From Microthyrium microscopicum (taxonomy: Eukaryota > Ascomycota > Dothideomycetes > Microthyriales > Microthyriaceae): a stretch of 64,000 bases of DNA. Positions 54,523 through 64,000 of the stretch are shown here, piece after piece. Numbering within the stretch: position 1 is the first letter of the stretch; every line of letters starts with the position of its first letter. The notes below the pieces were generated by a model, which searched no databases, was not told the origin of the DNA, and saw only the letters and a program-made list of their open reading frames with translations. The DNA is taken from positions 2,611,038 to 2,675,037 of the forward strand of contig MU004232.1 in assembly GCA_010405405.1 (NCBI GenBank), in the 5' to 3' direction. A program made the position numbers and the translations under genes.

Positions 54523-54966
54523 CCAGTTAGGGTGAAGATAACGCCAACTGGCGAGGATGCGCAAGATAATGATGGAATTGTAAAAGCATCAGATCGTACG
54601 CAAACAAAAGGCAAGGCTGTAGATAGAAGTTGATGTCTTCAGTGCAGTCGCTCGATCAGGAAGTTAGTACATTCTAGACTGCATCACGTGACTAAGAAAT
54701 GAGTCAATTGAATCGCGTTGGAATACAGAGACGAGTGCAGTTTGAATGGAAAAGTTTTTGGTGATTCGGATTGGAAATATGATTTCGAAGGATTTCTGAG
54801 GGAAAGTCTGGGAACAATTGTGGTTGGTATCGTGTAGCTAAGCGCCTGTCAAGACATCCTGTTCAATAGAAAACCAAAGCTTGTGGCCGGAATTCAATTG
54901 TTTGAAGTTTGAATGCTTTAATAGCTTGACACTTAGGACTAATAATACATTGACTGATCGCTACAG
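54523..54966. promoter_or_regulatory. intergenic, CRT10 promoter / CENP-I 3' end
   Basis: 444 bp in tandem (minus-strand) orientation. No motif stands out. Confidence 0.4.
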
Positions 54967-57419
54967 CTATTTTGACAAGGAGCTCATAACGGCAAACATA
55001 AATTCCTCCAAGCCACCGAGCCCATGAGCTCCCATCCACTGCAAAATATGTCTGCGATAATCCACCCACGAGACATCTGCACCGCCTTCATTCTGTAGAA
55101 GGAATAGACTCCGCAACGTGACCGGGCCTTGGTGCATAACCTTTGTCGACTCCGTAAGCCTTGATTGCTCAAGGCCATCGAACCCCGTAGCCGCCAGCGC
55201 GGACATAAGCGGATTATGCGAAAACATGAACATGGACGGCAGACTGTAATCTCTATTTACAGTGGGCAAGTAGAGTTGCAATGCGTCGATCGTGGAGTCT
55301 GGGCATAGACAGCCAACGCCATTTTTGTCTTCTTTTTTAAAGGCTCTCGAGCGGTAGAAGAGATTGGTGCTGTCGATTATGTAGTGGTTCGCAGTCGGTA
55401 TGAAAGAGGGCGGTAAGGTTTGGGAGTTGTTCTTGCGGATTTGGGTGGTCACAGCGTAATACTGCTTGAGAACGCCGCAGAGGCGCGAGATTGATGAGAG
55501 GGAAGAGGATAGGAGTAGGTTGTAGAATGTGAGATGCTCAGGTAGATTCAGAGGAAGCTTTATCGCTTGATTGCTCAGGACTATTTCGAGAGTGGAAGTG
55601 GACACTTTTTCGAGATAGGTGACGATTGAGGAGGAGGCAGATTCTGATGTCGCTAGAGCGGACAGCATGAGGACTGAGATGTGGGACAGGAGTTCCTCCA
55701 AATGATGGCAAAGGGCTTGAACTAGTTGAGGACTTTGCCTGGAGTGAGTAGAGATTGCTTCAATCCAGCGTTGAACGAGCTTTCCGTAAAAATCGAAGAG
55801 CGCTTCAAATGGCGAGGTAGCACCGCCTAATATGCTCTGTTCTAACGGAGAAAGCATTGTTGAATATATGTCTGACAAACAAATCAATACCATTCCCATG
55901 TCTGTTCAAAAAGAAAATACCTGAGAATTTCCGAGGTGGTAAGTAAGTAAGAAGTTCCAGCACTGGTCCAACATACGCATTACCATCCCATTTCGGAAGA
56001 TAAGTTGCAAAGAAGCTCTCCACAGTCGGGTGTAATTCCTATATCAAATTAGTCTCACTGAGTGCGTTCGAGAGAGTGACGTGTACCTTGATAGTTTCCG
56101 TATAAGACACCAAACCTGACAATATCTCGCCCAGAGAGGTTGACAACGTGAATCCCTCGTTAGCCAATTCGATCTCTTCTTCAAAATATCGTTGAAGCCA
56201 AAAGTCGAGCCGACGCCTAGAATCAGTTGACGGCCGAAGCATCAGGTACTTTCGCAAGAGTGGATCGCGTAAGCCAGCGACCAGCTGGGATGGGAGTTCA
56301 ATCTGGTCCAGATACTCTACGAAATCCTTGACAGAATTGATTTCTTCAAGGGTGACAGATTCCTAGCAAGGTCAGCGATTGTTTCAAAGTCACTCATGAT
56401 TTGACTACCTCTGTGGCAAAGAACGACTGGACTTCAGGAATGGCTCTAGACTTGACCTTTCCGTTTCCATTTCTGGCTACTTTGAAAGTATTTGCAGTTG
56501 TGTTACCGCCCATAGCCATTTGAGAGTTTGCTTCTTGCAATAGAAGCATTCGTTTTCGCCATTCTGAATCAAATGGCTGTGAGGAAGTTAGAAATCTGCA
56601 GCATACTGATCTCAACATTTACTTACAGAGGAGGCACCTCTTCCACCCTGGGCTGGTGGGACTATGATGTCCGGACAAAAGTTCTTGTAAACACGAAATA
56701 GGTTCACCAGAGCATATTCGCCACCAGATTGATTACACAGTTGCATCCTATATTACCCATGTCAGCCTCATGTTGGTTTGTGAGTCAGAACTTGACGTTA
56801 CAATTTTGCAATCCGAAATGGTCGAACATGCTTACGCCGAGTGATGATTCCTAAAAGTTGACATATTGGCGCCCTGAATTAACATCGCGTTAGATTAGTC
56901 TTGCTAAGAAGAAATTGCGATATTAACTTACCGAAGACTAATCATGTCCAGAAGGTTGAAAAGCACTCCATACAGGCGAATTAGGAAGCTAGGGTCCTCA
57001 AGCACTTCATGCACGGCAGTAACCCAACGTACAATGCCGGCTTGGCTGGCAGGAGAAGGTTTCTGAGAGCCTTGACCAAGAGCGCCGATGGCGGTGAGAA
57101 TAACATCAGACGGAACCTTCTCTGCAGGCACCAAATTTCGTATCAGCGTCGTGCAGCTGGTTTGGTCTAATTCTGTTTTGGTTGCCACAAGCTTGATGAT
57201 ACGTCGTTGCTCAGACGCCCGTAGACCGGAGTTGAATCCGTATTCGGTTATTTCCTCGATATATGGAGCCAAGTTTCTAGTCCTTGATCGCGATGGGACA
57301 TTGCAGGCTGTTTTCTAGTCAGTTGATGTAGTCGATGTGCAAGCGGCTCACACAACAGTTGACATACAGGATTCCACGACCTCTAATGCAACCAGGATTT
57401 CATCCAAGTCCTCGGCCAT
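54967..57419 (-). CDS. MIS6: CENP-I/Mis6 kinetochore protein
   Basis: Eight exons join in phase: 57419-57368, 57307-56932, 56873-56802, 56747-56627, 56576-56409, 56362-56087, 56038-55921 and 55871-54967; 695 residues. Recognisable Mis6 landmarks are the N-terminal RSRTRNLAPYIEEITEYGFN, the ITRRKHVRPFRIAKLM join, NLFRVYKNFCPDIIVPP, FFATYLPKWDGNAYVGPVLE and FSDIYSTMLSPLEQSILGG. The protein is helical-repeat-rich and belongs to the constitutive centromere-associated network (Ctf3/CENP-I), which links CENP-A chromatin to the outer kinetochore. No single exon is diagnostic on its own; it is the chain of splices that identifies the gene. Length is usual for the family. Confidence 0.9.
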
Positions 57420-60122
57420 CCCGATATTATGGTAAGGATGGAAGGTTTGAAAAGAGGCGCCCTTGATTTTGCTGTAATTTCTTGTATTTTCCGGCTGGCA
57501 GATAGATTTGGAATTCAGATGCGTGTAACGATGGGAGGCTGCCTAATCCGCGAACGCGCGATGTACATACGGCCCATCAGTGCATTTGTGGAGGAGAAAC
57601 GCGTTGCATTTGCTTTAGAGCCTGAAAAATGTTGATGATTGGGCAGCTCAAGAGGTAGTAGGGAAATCCCGGCAACACGGTGAATGTTGTACAACCGTTT
57701 GGAAGGTGAAGTTGGGGGCGTTGACGCGCTGGGAACATCGAAGCGAGGTTGCTAAACCCACCACTACGGTAATAATAAACATTTTTTTGGTTGGTTTGTA
57801 CAACTCTTTGTACGACTCTACCTGGACTTCATTCGACAATTTTATCCATAAAAATGAAAACCAAGAATTCGAATCGATCTGGTTCTGTTGGTATCTGATT
57901 CGGGGGCAGTCCTGTTTTCCGGTTATCAGACGACTTCAACTTCCTGTTCAGCATCGATTTTTGAGTAGTTTAAAATCATGAGATGAAAATGCTTCTATAC
58001 GAATGAAGAACCTGACAAAACTTTTCTATGGTTGTAGCTTGTCTATGAACATTGACTTTATTCCACATCTGGAATCCTGGTAGCGATAGCATAAGATTTG
58101 ATTCTTGAAGCACCTACAACAGCATCGTCACACTCACAATTCATCCTCCAAATTTTCATTGGCCACCTCTTGTGCAACCAATGCAGGTATCTAGCGGTTA
58201 AGCAACTTCAAACGTCACTCAATATTGGTCTACGACGACAGCATCCTCAGGATTTCCTATCTACGCCCTCAAGGGGGGTCTCAGACTCTCAGCTCCTCTT
58301 CTCTTCTGGCGCACTGTTCGTCTGTCTGCTGTGTAACAAGAAGCCTGGTTAAAAATTCGGGCGCCCGGCGCGCTAACCGACAGAAAATGTTCTCAATAAG
58401 ATGGCTGCTGGTTATGATGAGCTTCCGCGGCATCTGATATGATGCGCTGTCCACGGTACCTGCCTGTCGATATCTGTTCAAACATTGACGCACGGCTGCT
58501 CAGGCAGACATTCCACGATCTACCATCGGACAGCATTGCCCAATATTCGACAAGTTGCTAGCTCATGGAACCAAGAAGGACTTTGCAAGCAGACTGGCGA
58601 CAGGTCTCGGTAAAAAAAGAGAACATGGAGACAGTACACCCCAGGGGCTTTTGTTGTTACACAAGTAGCAGTATTATTGGAAACCATTGAGTATCCTGAG
58701 GATCGCTGGCAAGTATTGACATTATGGGATATCCCAAACTCCCCACGCAGAATGAATTACACTGCACAGGCGAGATTGTCCGGTTCCGGTAAAAGACCGA
58801 GCTGCATTTCAAACCAGAAGAGGGCTTTCACATTTCTGTGTAACTCGAAGAAAGACTTTACCTTCCTCTTACTGGTTGAATACCGTCAGATTCCTGGCTC
58901 AACGTTGTGCCCGCGTCGTAATAGGCCTTGGGCAAACCACGACTCGATATTGCTGTACTACCCCAAAAATATTTTCTTGTATAACCTGAGGTTAGTCAAA
59001 TCATCAAATGTCAAGCTGATGTGCATAAATAAAATGCTGTCGGCAAACAACCGGTACCAGCTTATGTAGAAGCTAAAGAAAGGACATAAAGCGAGCTTGA
59101 GTTCCTGCGCTTTGGTTCTTGTCCTACATGATCATTATGCATCGATATCAACCAAGCATTTTATAGTTCTTTTTTATGCGAACTGACGAGCAAAAAATAC
59201 ATCATGCACAGTTACCTATAATTTCTCTTTCGCCGTTACATATTTATCCTTTACACCTGCTTTGAACCAGGATCTAGATTTCTCGTCAATTCATTCCTTC
59301 CGGGGACAGGTTCCTCGTGGCAAGCTCAACATTCCCAGGGCCTTCTGTCAAGGGTTCCCTACCTGTTACCACCACTCGACAAGATAACTGGCACATGCAC
59401 CATCCCATCGGTTTCGGTGGTTGTTGTTGTTGAATCTGTAAGTTCAAGTGCTTCTTCTCTCACCGAATATGTTTATTGCTATTCCAGTTCACCAAGAAAT
59501 GGTGGGAGAAAGAAATACGCTTTCTGTAGAAACAGTCGATGGTAACCATTGTCGTTGAAAGGAAGCATGGCAATCATGTTGTCTACCCGTTTGGGGTCAC
59601 CATTGCTTCGGATGGTCCCTGTTTCTCTAACCGTTTGCTTTTTCTGATTGGTCACACAGTCATAATTATCTCATCCTCCGTGTTACTTTTAATTCCTTTT
59701 CGCCTTCCTGGTAGGGATACGAAGCGAAGAGCCGCCTTATTGAGCCACGCTTCGATACGCGGCCTGCTCGTGAAAGACGCAAATACGATATACATTACTG
59801 TACTGGTTCTCGCATATCAGAGCCTCTCCTTTCATATCAAATCGTTTGGTACACAACAGTCTGACTAGCGCTTATCTGACCGCCTTTCAAATCAAGTTTC
59901 TCGTCGAGCTGGGTCCAAGGTTGTTTTGAAGATATTGTCGAGTCAGGATATTACCTCGTGGAACACTAGCATCGGCCCGCCTGAAGTAGTCCGCTGGTCT
60001 GCTACCGAGCGTAGGGTACTGGTACATTAAAAGCCCCTGGTAGATCCGATATTTGGATCCCATCAGGTACCCCATTTGTTTTCGACAAGGCTGAAAAAAC
60101 TACACACCAAGCAAATCCGACC
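57420..60122. other. 2.7-kb gene-free region
   Basis: No protein gene with conserved features is seen on either strand between the CENP-I start and ATG 60123. Frames up to 130 codons (for example 58677-59069) start without ATG and show no motif. A GC-rich palindrome, CGGGCGCCCG, sits at 58358-58367 between GGTTA and TAACC (58347-58378). The rest is AT-rich in places, without recognised repeats or RNA genes. Confidence 0.4.
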
Positions 60123-60680
60123 ATGGGAGAACAAAAATTCCAAGCGGCCGCATCTAATGCAAGTCGGGTTAACATCAACAATCTGCTCAACGACTTGACG
60201 TTGTCATCAAATCCATTGGAAGATGTAGAGGAGGATGAGTATATTCTACTCCTGACGCCATATCTACACGCGCCGCCTCCGCATATGGCGTCTTCTTCGG
60301 AACCAATGGATCCTTTCGAACCATTTGGACGAGAACTCAGCAAGTACCACGCAAACCTACGGCATGTCCCGTACATTGCCCGGAATGGGATGCAAGAAAT
60401 ACACGAGCAACAGATGGATCACGCCGGCGGAGTGATAGTCGTCATCTGCGAGCCGCCGCCAATGCAAGGTGTATCAAGCAGCCAACGGCTTGACTTGTCG
60501 AAACATCAAGAGCGCTTTGCTGGAGCTGTGGGTCGATATCTCAAAGACTCAGACACGCCTAGCATATTGTTGACCATTGAACACGACGGAACGAAAGAAG
60601 CCAAACGATTTGACGAGGTTTTGCAATTAGATGATTGGGACGAGCTGGAGGATTGCGCAGACCGGATATATGACCGTTGA
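60123..60680 (+). CDS. hypothetical protein, intronless
   Basis: A frame of 185 residues from ATG 60123. The first 60 residues are polar (INNLLNDLTLSSNPLEDVEEDEYILLL in two overlapping parts: NNLLNDLTLSSNPLED and DEYILLLTPYL). The middle is Pro/Met-rich (APPPHMASSSEPMDPFEPFG), and the C-terminal half looks globular, with GGVIVVICEPPP, FAGAVGRYLKDSDTP and acidic LQLDDWDELEDCADRIYDR. No signal peptide or membrane span. Not recognised. Codon use and the single long frame make a real gene likely. It converges on the GGQ-factor gene 349 bp away. Confidence 0.6.
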   Translation: MGEQKFQAAASNASRVNINNLLNDLTLSSNPLEDVEEDEYILLLTPYLHAPPPHMASSSEPMDPFEPFGRELSKYHANLRHVPYIARNGMQEIHEQQMDHAGGVIVVICEPPPMQGVSSSQRLDLSKHQERFAGAVGRYLKDSDTPSILLTIEHDGTKEAKRFDEVLQLDDWDELEDCADRIYDR

Positions 60681-61029
60681 TGTCGATTGAGATGCGTGGT
60701 TCTTGGTGTACATGGTCGTTGACAACAAAGCGTTGGAGTTCTTGGGTAATATCCTCTTCGAAAGTCGCCCGGCTTGATACTCTTGTACATATGAATGAGT
60801 ATCATGATCCTGATTAAGCATTTCTGCTCTTCAAAGTTTTCAATGCTTTTTTCGGCATCAAGTCTTTCATGTGATCTCCGGTGACAGTGGACGTTGAAAG
60901 GAATCCTGCCAAATCCCGAAGTATCGTTGCAAGGGTTCCCTCAAAGGGTCCCTATCGGCTTCCACGAGGTCTGACCAGATTCATGTCCCCTTCTAGGGTG
61001 CGCCGTTTCAAAAACGGAGATCATTCCGT
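60681..61029. other. intergenic, convergent 3' ends
   Basis: 349 bp between the stops of the orphan (+) and the GGQ-factor gene (-). Nothing recognised. Confidence 0.4.
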
Positions 61030-61685
61030 TCATACCTTGCCATCTTCCTCATCCACTGCCTTTGATGCGTCTGACCCGCTCCCATGCTCTCTGATATGTT
61101 TCAGCCTCTCACTCAATACCTCGCTGCTCTTTTGCTCTGGGATCTTTTGCTCGTCGTCATCCACCTCGTCTTCGTCAGCCTTGCCTTCCTCAAGAGCCCG
61201 GTACTTCCGGCGTGACTTTTTGGCCTTGCTGGCCTTTTTCCGCGCGGCCTCTCGTTCTTTTAGGGCGCTCCGGCTTTGCGTGCCGTTGATCTGGTCATCG
61301 AGCCGAGCTTCCAGGAGCCGGCGCGCGAGTTTGCGGTTCTGGTCGCGGGAGCGCGTCTCTTGGCATTTGACGACTATGTTAGTTGGGATATGACGGAGTT
61401 GGACGGCGGAGCTAGTTTTGTTCTGTAGAGAGATGTATGCATTAGCTGAATGTGCATTTAATGTGCTATATAGGGGGACTTCGGACCACTTACAATTTTC
61501 TGCCCTCCTGGTCCACTGCCTCTTAGAAAGACTTCTTCGATATCTGTCTCCGGTATCTGAATGCGCGGAGGGAGTTGCTTCGCTGCTAATACAGCAGACG
61601 CGCTGAAGGACCGCGTCGAATGAGCAAAGACAGGAGGCAGTGGACCTGAGCAACGTCTAGCGACATATCTTATAGAATTCATCAT
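61030..61685 (-). CDS. mitochondrial GGQ peptidyl-tRNA hydrolase (MTRFR/C12orf65-like)
   Basis: Exon 1 (61685-61494) and exon 2 (61422-61030) give 194 residues. The N-terminus (NSIRYVARRCSG... STRSFSAS) is a mitochondrial leader. The RF-1 domain follows: DIEEVFLRGSGPGGQKINKT holds the catalytic GGQ at 60-62, then SAVQLRHIPTNIVVKCQETRS and RDQNRKLARRLLEARLDDQ. The basic helix KEREAARKKASKAKKSRRKY is typical of MTRFR-like rescue factors, which release peptides from stalled mitochondrial ribosomes or large subunits. The tail is acidic. Two ATGs stand in a row at the start; either may be used. The short intron disrupts the domain just after GGQKI. Confidence 0.93.
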
Positions 61686-61994
61686 AAGTCATAGCGACTT
61701 TTGAGTAGCCAATTGAGTCAAATTGTAATCGTATGTAGGTAACATGTACAACTTCGTTGCGTCAAAAAAGGTACAACAAATTTCCCATAAATTCGGCAAT
61801 GAGCACAGACCAATTTGCCGCAACTACCTCATGCAACTCCTGAGTGCCATCCCATCAATTCCCATCAACCAACTTCCACAATCTACAGTACAACAACACT
61901 AACAATTCCACTCGTTCCTCCACCAAACACCACACCCTAGATCTCCAGCATTCCCATCCATCTGTCCCGTCCCACCGCCAAACCCATCCCAACA
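61686..61994. promoter_or_regulatory. divergent intergenic region, GGQ factor / SPT small subunit-like
   Basis: 309 bp between divergent start codons; the half nearest ATG 61995 is C/A-rich and leader-like. No other feature. Confidence 0.45.
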
Positions 61995-62382
61995 ATGTCG
62001 ACAAACACCCTCGAAACCTCCACCCCAATCGCCATGCTAAACCCAACAACCATCACCCTCCTCCTAATCTCCCTCGCCCTCCTACCCGCCTTCTTCGTAA
62101 AGTCCGATCCGCTCGTCGCATGGCTAAAGCGCAAACGCTATCAATATGAAGTCACAGTGCCGCTGTACATGTTGACGCCGACGGAACAATTCATCTTCAG
62201 TGCGTATATTTCTCCAACGACGGAACAAGGGAAGTGGAATAAGCTAATCTGGTGTTTTTACTTTAGATTCGCTGCTATTTCTGTGTCTGGCGATCATGTT
62301 TATTGCGGCTGGGCTATATCTGCCTGACCACATTATGAAGATATCGGGCCGAGTATACTATTACGTTAATGGGGATTCATGA
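61995..62382 (+). CDS. serine palmitoyltransferase small subunit-like protein
   Basis: Exon 1 (61995-62199) and exon 2 (62267-62382) make 106 residues. There are two membrane segments (about residues 20-37 and 69-87). Between them lies WLKRKRYQYEVTVPLYM followed by LTPTEQFIFNSLLF and LYLPDHIMKI. This order matches small subunits of serine palmitoyltransferase (SPTSSA/B pattern Y-x-L-Y-M-L-x-P-x-E-x-x-x-F-N-S), which activate the ER enzyme that starts sphingolipid synthesis. The splice restores IFNSLL. The first 15 residues are polar; the tail is a short polar YYYVNGDS. Reading through the intron gives a false end. Confidence 0.82.
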
Positions 62383-62782
62383 TTGCGATGCGGGAGAGTG
62401 GTTTTGGAGAGCGAGTTCTTGGTTGTATTAATGGATTAATTGCATCATACGGCGTTGGACGGTGCTGGGGCTGGATATAGGAATCAAAGATGTATAATAC
62501 TTGCAGCATCAATGGAACGCACAGCGCATAGAAGAAACAATCAATCAGCGAAACTTGAACCACAGGAATACCAGACAAATGCAATGCACATATGGTTTGA
62601 ATTATTTGCTAAAAGCAGAGGCTATCGTGACATTCATAATCAGATATTATCCTTTTAAACCGAGGTATATCTTGAAAACGCCGCTCATACAGAGCATATC
62701 AAACAGAAAACAAAGGTGAAGTCCGTCCTCTCGATGGGTATCACGCGCTAGGAATTGTCGACTTCTTTAACATCTGGAATCT
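62383..62782. other. intergenic, convergent 3' ends
   Basis: 400 bp between the stops of the SPT-subunit-like gene (+) and the rightmost gene (-). Nothing recognised. Confidence 0.4.
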
Positions 62783-64000
62783 TCAGTCCCAGTTCGTCAG
62801 ACCACTTTCATATTCTAGGCCTGCCTTTTCCATCCACTCGTGGCAAAACGTCATGCCGAAACGAACTGCTTGAGAAGGCGTCATCGTCTCATTCACCGGT
62901 AGATAGAATGATGTTGCAATACCCTTGGACTGTAGCAAATCGTCGCTTTTAGGTTCTTCAACCCGTCTCTGGGCACCAGCTGCACTCGTGACCGGGAATT
63001 CTTGCTCAATCTTACCATGCGGTAACTTGAATTGCGCATGGTTGAGATAGGTTATACCATCGGTCTGCAGCTTGACTGCTTTTGCCGGCAAAGTCTCCAT
63101 CAGTGTCGAGGGCGATTCGTCCGAAGGTGTGCCAGTGTTGCTAGGACCATCATTTGTAACAGGTACAATGGTCTCAACGTTGAATTTGGCAGCAGCGATC
63201 ACAAGATGAGCCATCATGTTTGTGTGTGCGCGATAGTTGACGATGTACGTAAGATAGTGACGAAGTCCTTCGAGGTCAGGGTGGTTTCTTGTGATGTGCT
63301 TGGCAAAATTGATCAGAGGGAACAGCGTGCACCAGCTTCCATTATAATCTTCTGGTAAGCCACGAAGACGGAGACGAGCGTCATTGAAGCTATACGCTAC
63401 CATGTATGACATGACAGATTCGAGAGTGAGCACAGCTTTGCGCTTGTAATCTGGAGAATTTACGTCGTCGGTTTTAATAGCCTGGGATCGATGCTTGAGT
63501 TCTCGACCACGAGCATTGTATTTCTTTGACCACTCAGCAAGCTCAGATGCGTTGGCTGATCTGCTTGGGTTCACATTTGAGGACTTGGTAATACGGTCAG
63601 TGGCGGTTCGCGGTGGTGGTAGAGGCGTAAGATTGCGCGGTGTTGACAAGTGACTGGTGTTGGAGGTTGATCGTTGCATCGAGGTTGAAACTTCTTTGGG
63701 TGTGAGTAGTTGACGTTTACGTTGCGAGTCGACTCCATTCTGCGATGGCTGTGAAGGAGTGGAAGGTTCATCTGGTGAGCTGGAGCCATTCTTATGCCCA
63801 TTAGCGGTTCCATTTGCAGATTTGAGCTTCTTTGCGGGATGTGATGTTGGAGCCTTCTCGGCAAGTCGCTTTTTGTTGTTCTCAGGAGTAGCAAGATCAG
63901 AGTTGGGAGGTTTCTTTCCCGCTGAGGGACGAGGAGATAGTGGACGTGTAGTGCGTGGCTTGGGACTGTCGTCGTGCTTCTTCTCTCTGCTCGAGAAAGG
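62783..64000 (-). CDS. probable Ell-binding protein Ebp1 / AFF-like C-terminal part (partial)
   Basis: The minus-strand frame is open from the right window edge to the TGA at 62783-62785 (405 codons); the N-terminus lies outside. The first 150 residues seen are Ser/Pro/Lys/Asn-rich and disordered, with nuclear-localisation-like KKRLAEKAP and SQRKRQLL. From about residue 160 a helical domain begins: YNARGRELKHRSQAIKTDD, then YKRKAVLTLESVMSYMVAY, which resembles the C-terminal homology domain of AFF scaffold proteins and the fungal ELL-partner Ebp1. It continues with WCTLFPLINFAKHI and TNMMAHLVIAAAKF. If correct, it acts in an ELL/EAF-type transcription elongation complex. The match is from memory of motif shape only. 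Confidence 0.5.
   Translation of the reverse strand, partial: PFSSREKKHDDSPKPRTTRPLSPRPSAGKKPPNSDLATPENNKKRLAEKAPTSHPAKKLKSANGTANGHKNGSSSPDEPSTPSQPSQNGVDSQRKRQLLTPKEVSTSMQRSTSNTSHLSTPRNLTPLPPPRTATDRITKSSNVNPSRSANASELAEWSKKYNARGRELKHRSQAIKTDDVNSPDYKRKAVLTLESVMSYMVAYSFNDARLRLRGLPEDYNGSWCTLFPLINFAKHITRNHPDLEGLRHYLTYIVNYRAHTNMMAHLVIAAAKFNVETIVPVTNDGPSNTGTPSDESPSTLMETLPAKAVKLQTDGITYLNHAQFKLPHGKIEQEFPVTSAAGAQRRVEEPKSDDLLQSKGIATSFYLPVNETMTPSQAVRFGMTFCHEWMEKAGLEYESGLTNWD

Noticed and set aside
59539-59868. 109-codon frame with a hydrophobic stretch in the gene-free region
   Set aside because: A single membrane-like segment in an AT-rich context is expected by chance; no family resemblance or leader.

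Overview
The window looks like nuclear DNA of a filamentous ascomycete (Pezizomycotina). Genes are dense, lie on both strands and are mostly interrupted by 45-65-nt GT-AG introns with CTAAY/CTRAY branch sites. Several families typical of that group are present: 2EXR/F-box proteins, DHA14-type MFS, AIM9-like kinase, CRT10, DUF4202 and a fused succinyl-CoA-synthetase-like protein. The order or species cannot be fixed from sequence reading alone. All gene models were built by hand from splice-site phase and family conservation. Initiators were checked to be ATG, because many long frames begin with a non-ATG codon.

Layout. 0-10 kb: end of an unidentified gene, a 2EXR protein (-), a six-exon MFS transporter (+), a two-exon orphan (-), an aldo/keto reductase (+), a five-exon secreted orphan (+) and an orphan (-). 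10-25 kb: splicing factor SF3B2/CUS1, an RS/RGG-rich RNA-binding protein, an M1 aminopeptidase with a possible mitochondrial leader, a Baeyer-Villiger-type monooxygenase, and a SPATA20/YyaL thioredoxin-domain protein. 25-36 kb: a secreted CAP/PR-1 protein followed by 3 kb without genes, a 2EXR protein, a small secreted zincin-like protein, a MITE-like element, and an AIM9-like mitochondrial kinase-fold protein. 36-50 kb: a SulP transporter with STAS domain, the fused SCS-like protein, an F-box-like protein, an orphan, DUF4202, two short hydrophilic proteins and a YMR226C-type SDR. 50-64 kb: PEX12, CRT10, CENP-I/Mis6, a 2.7-kb gene-free stretch, an orphan, a mitochondrial GGQ (MTRFR-like) factor, a serine-palmitoyltransferase small-subunit-like protein, and the C-terminal part of a probable Ell-binding (Ebp1/AFF-like) protein.

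The genes are mainly housekeeping (splicing, peroxisome import, kinetochore, mitochondrial translation rescue, sphingolipid synthesis). Transport, redox and secreted functions are interspersed, and no biosynthetic cluster is evident.

The most unusual structure is a small, degenerate inverted-repeat DNA element family sharing a core close to GACAAAATAAMTGGCG. One copy (about 229 bp) lies upstream of the AIM9-like gene. Two more lie inside introns 1 and 3 of the CRT10 gene, each of which is 294 nt against about 50 nt for most introns here. Other points of interest are a likely GC-AG intron, an 11-nt micro-exon, two stop-free 51-nt introns that keep frame if retained, and alternative ATGs that could switch mitochondrial targeting.
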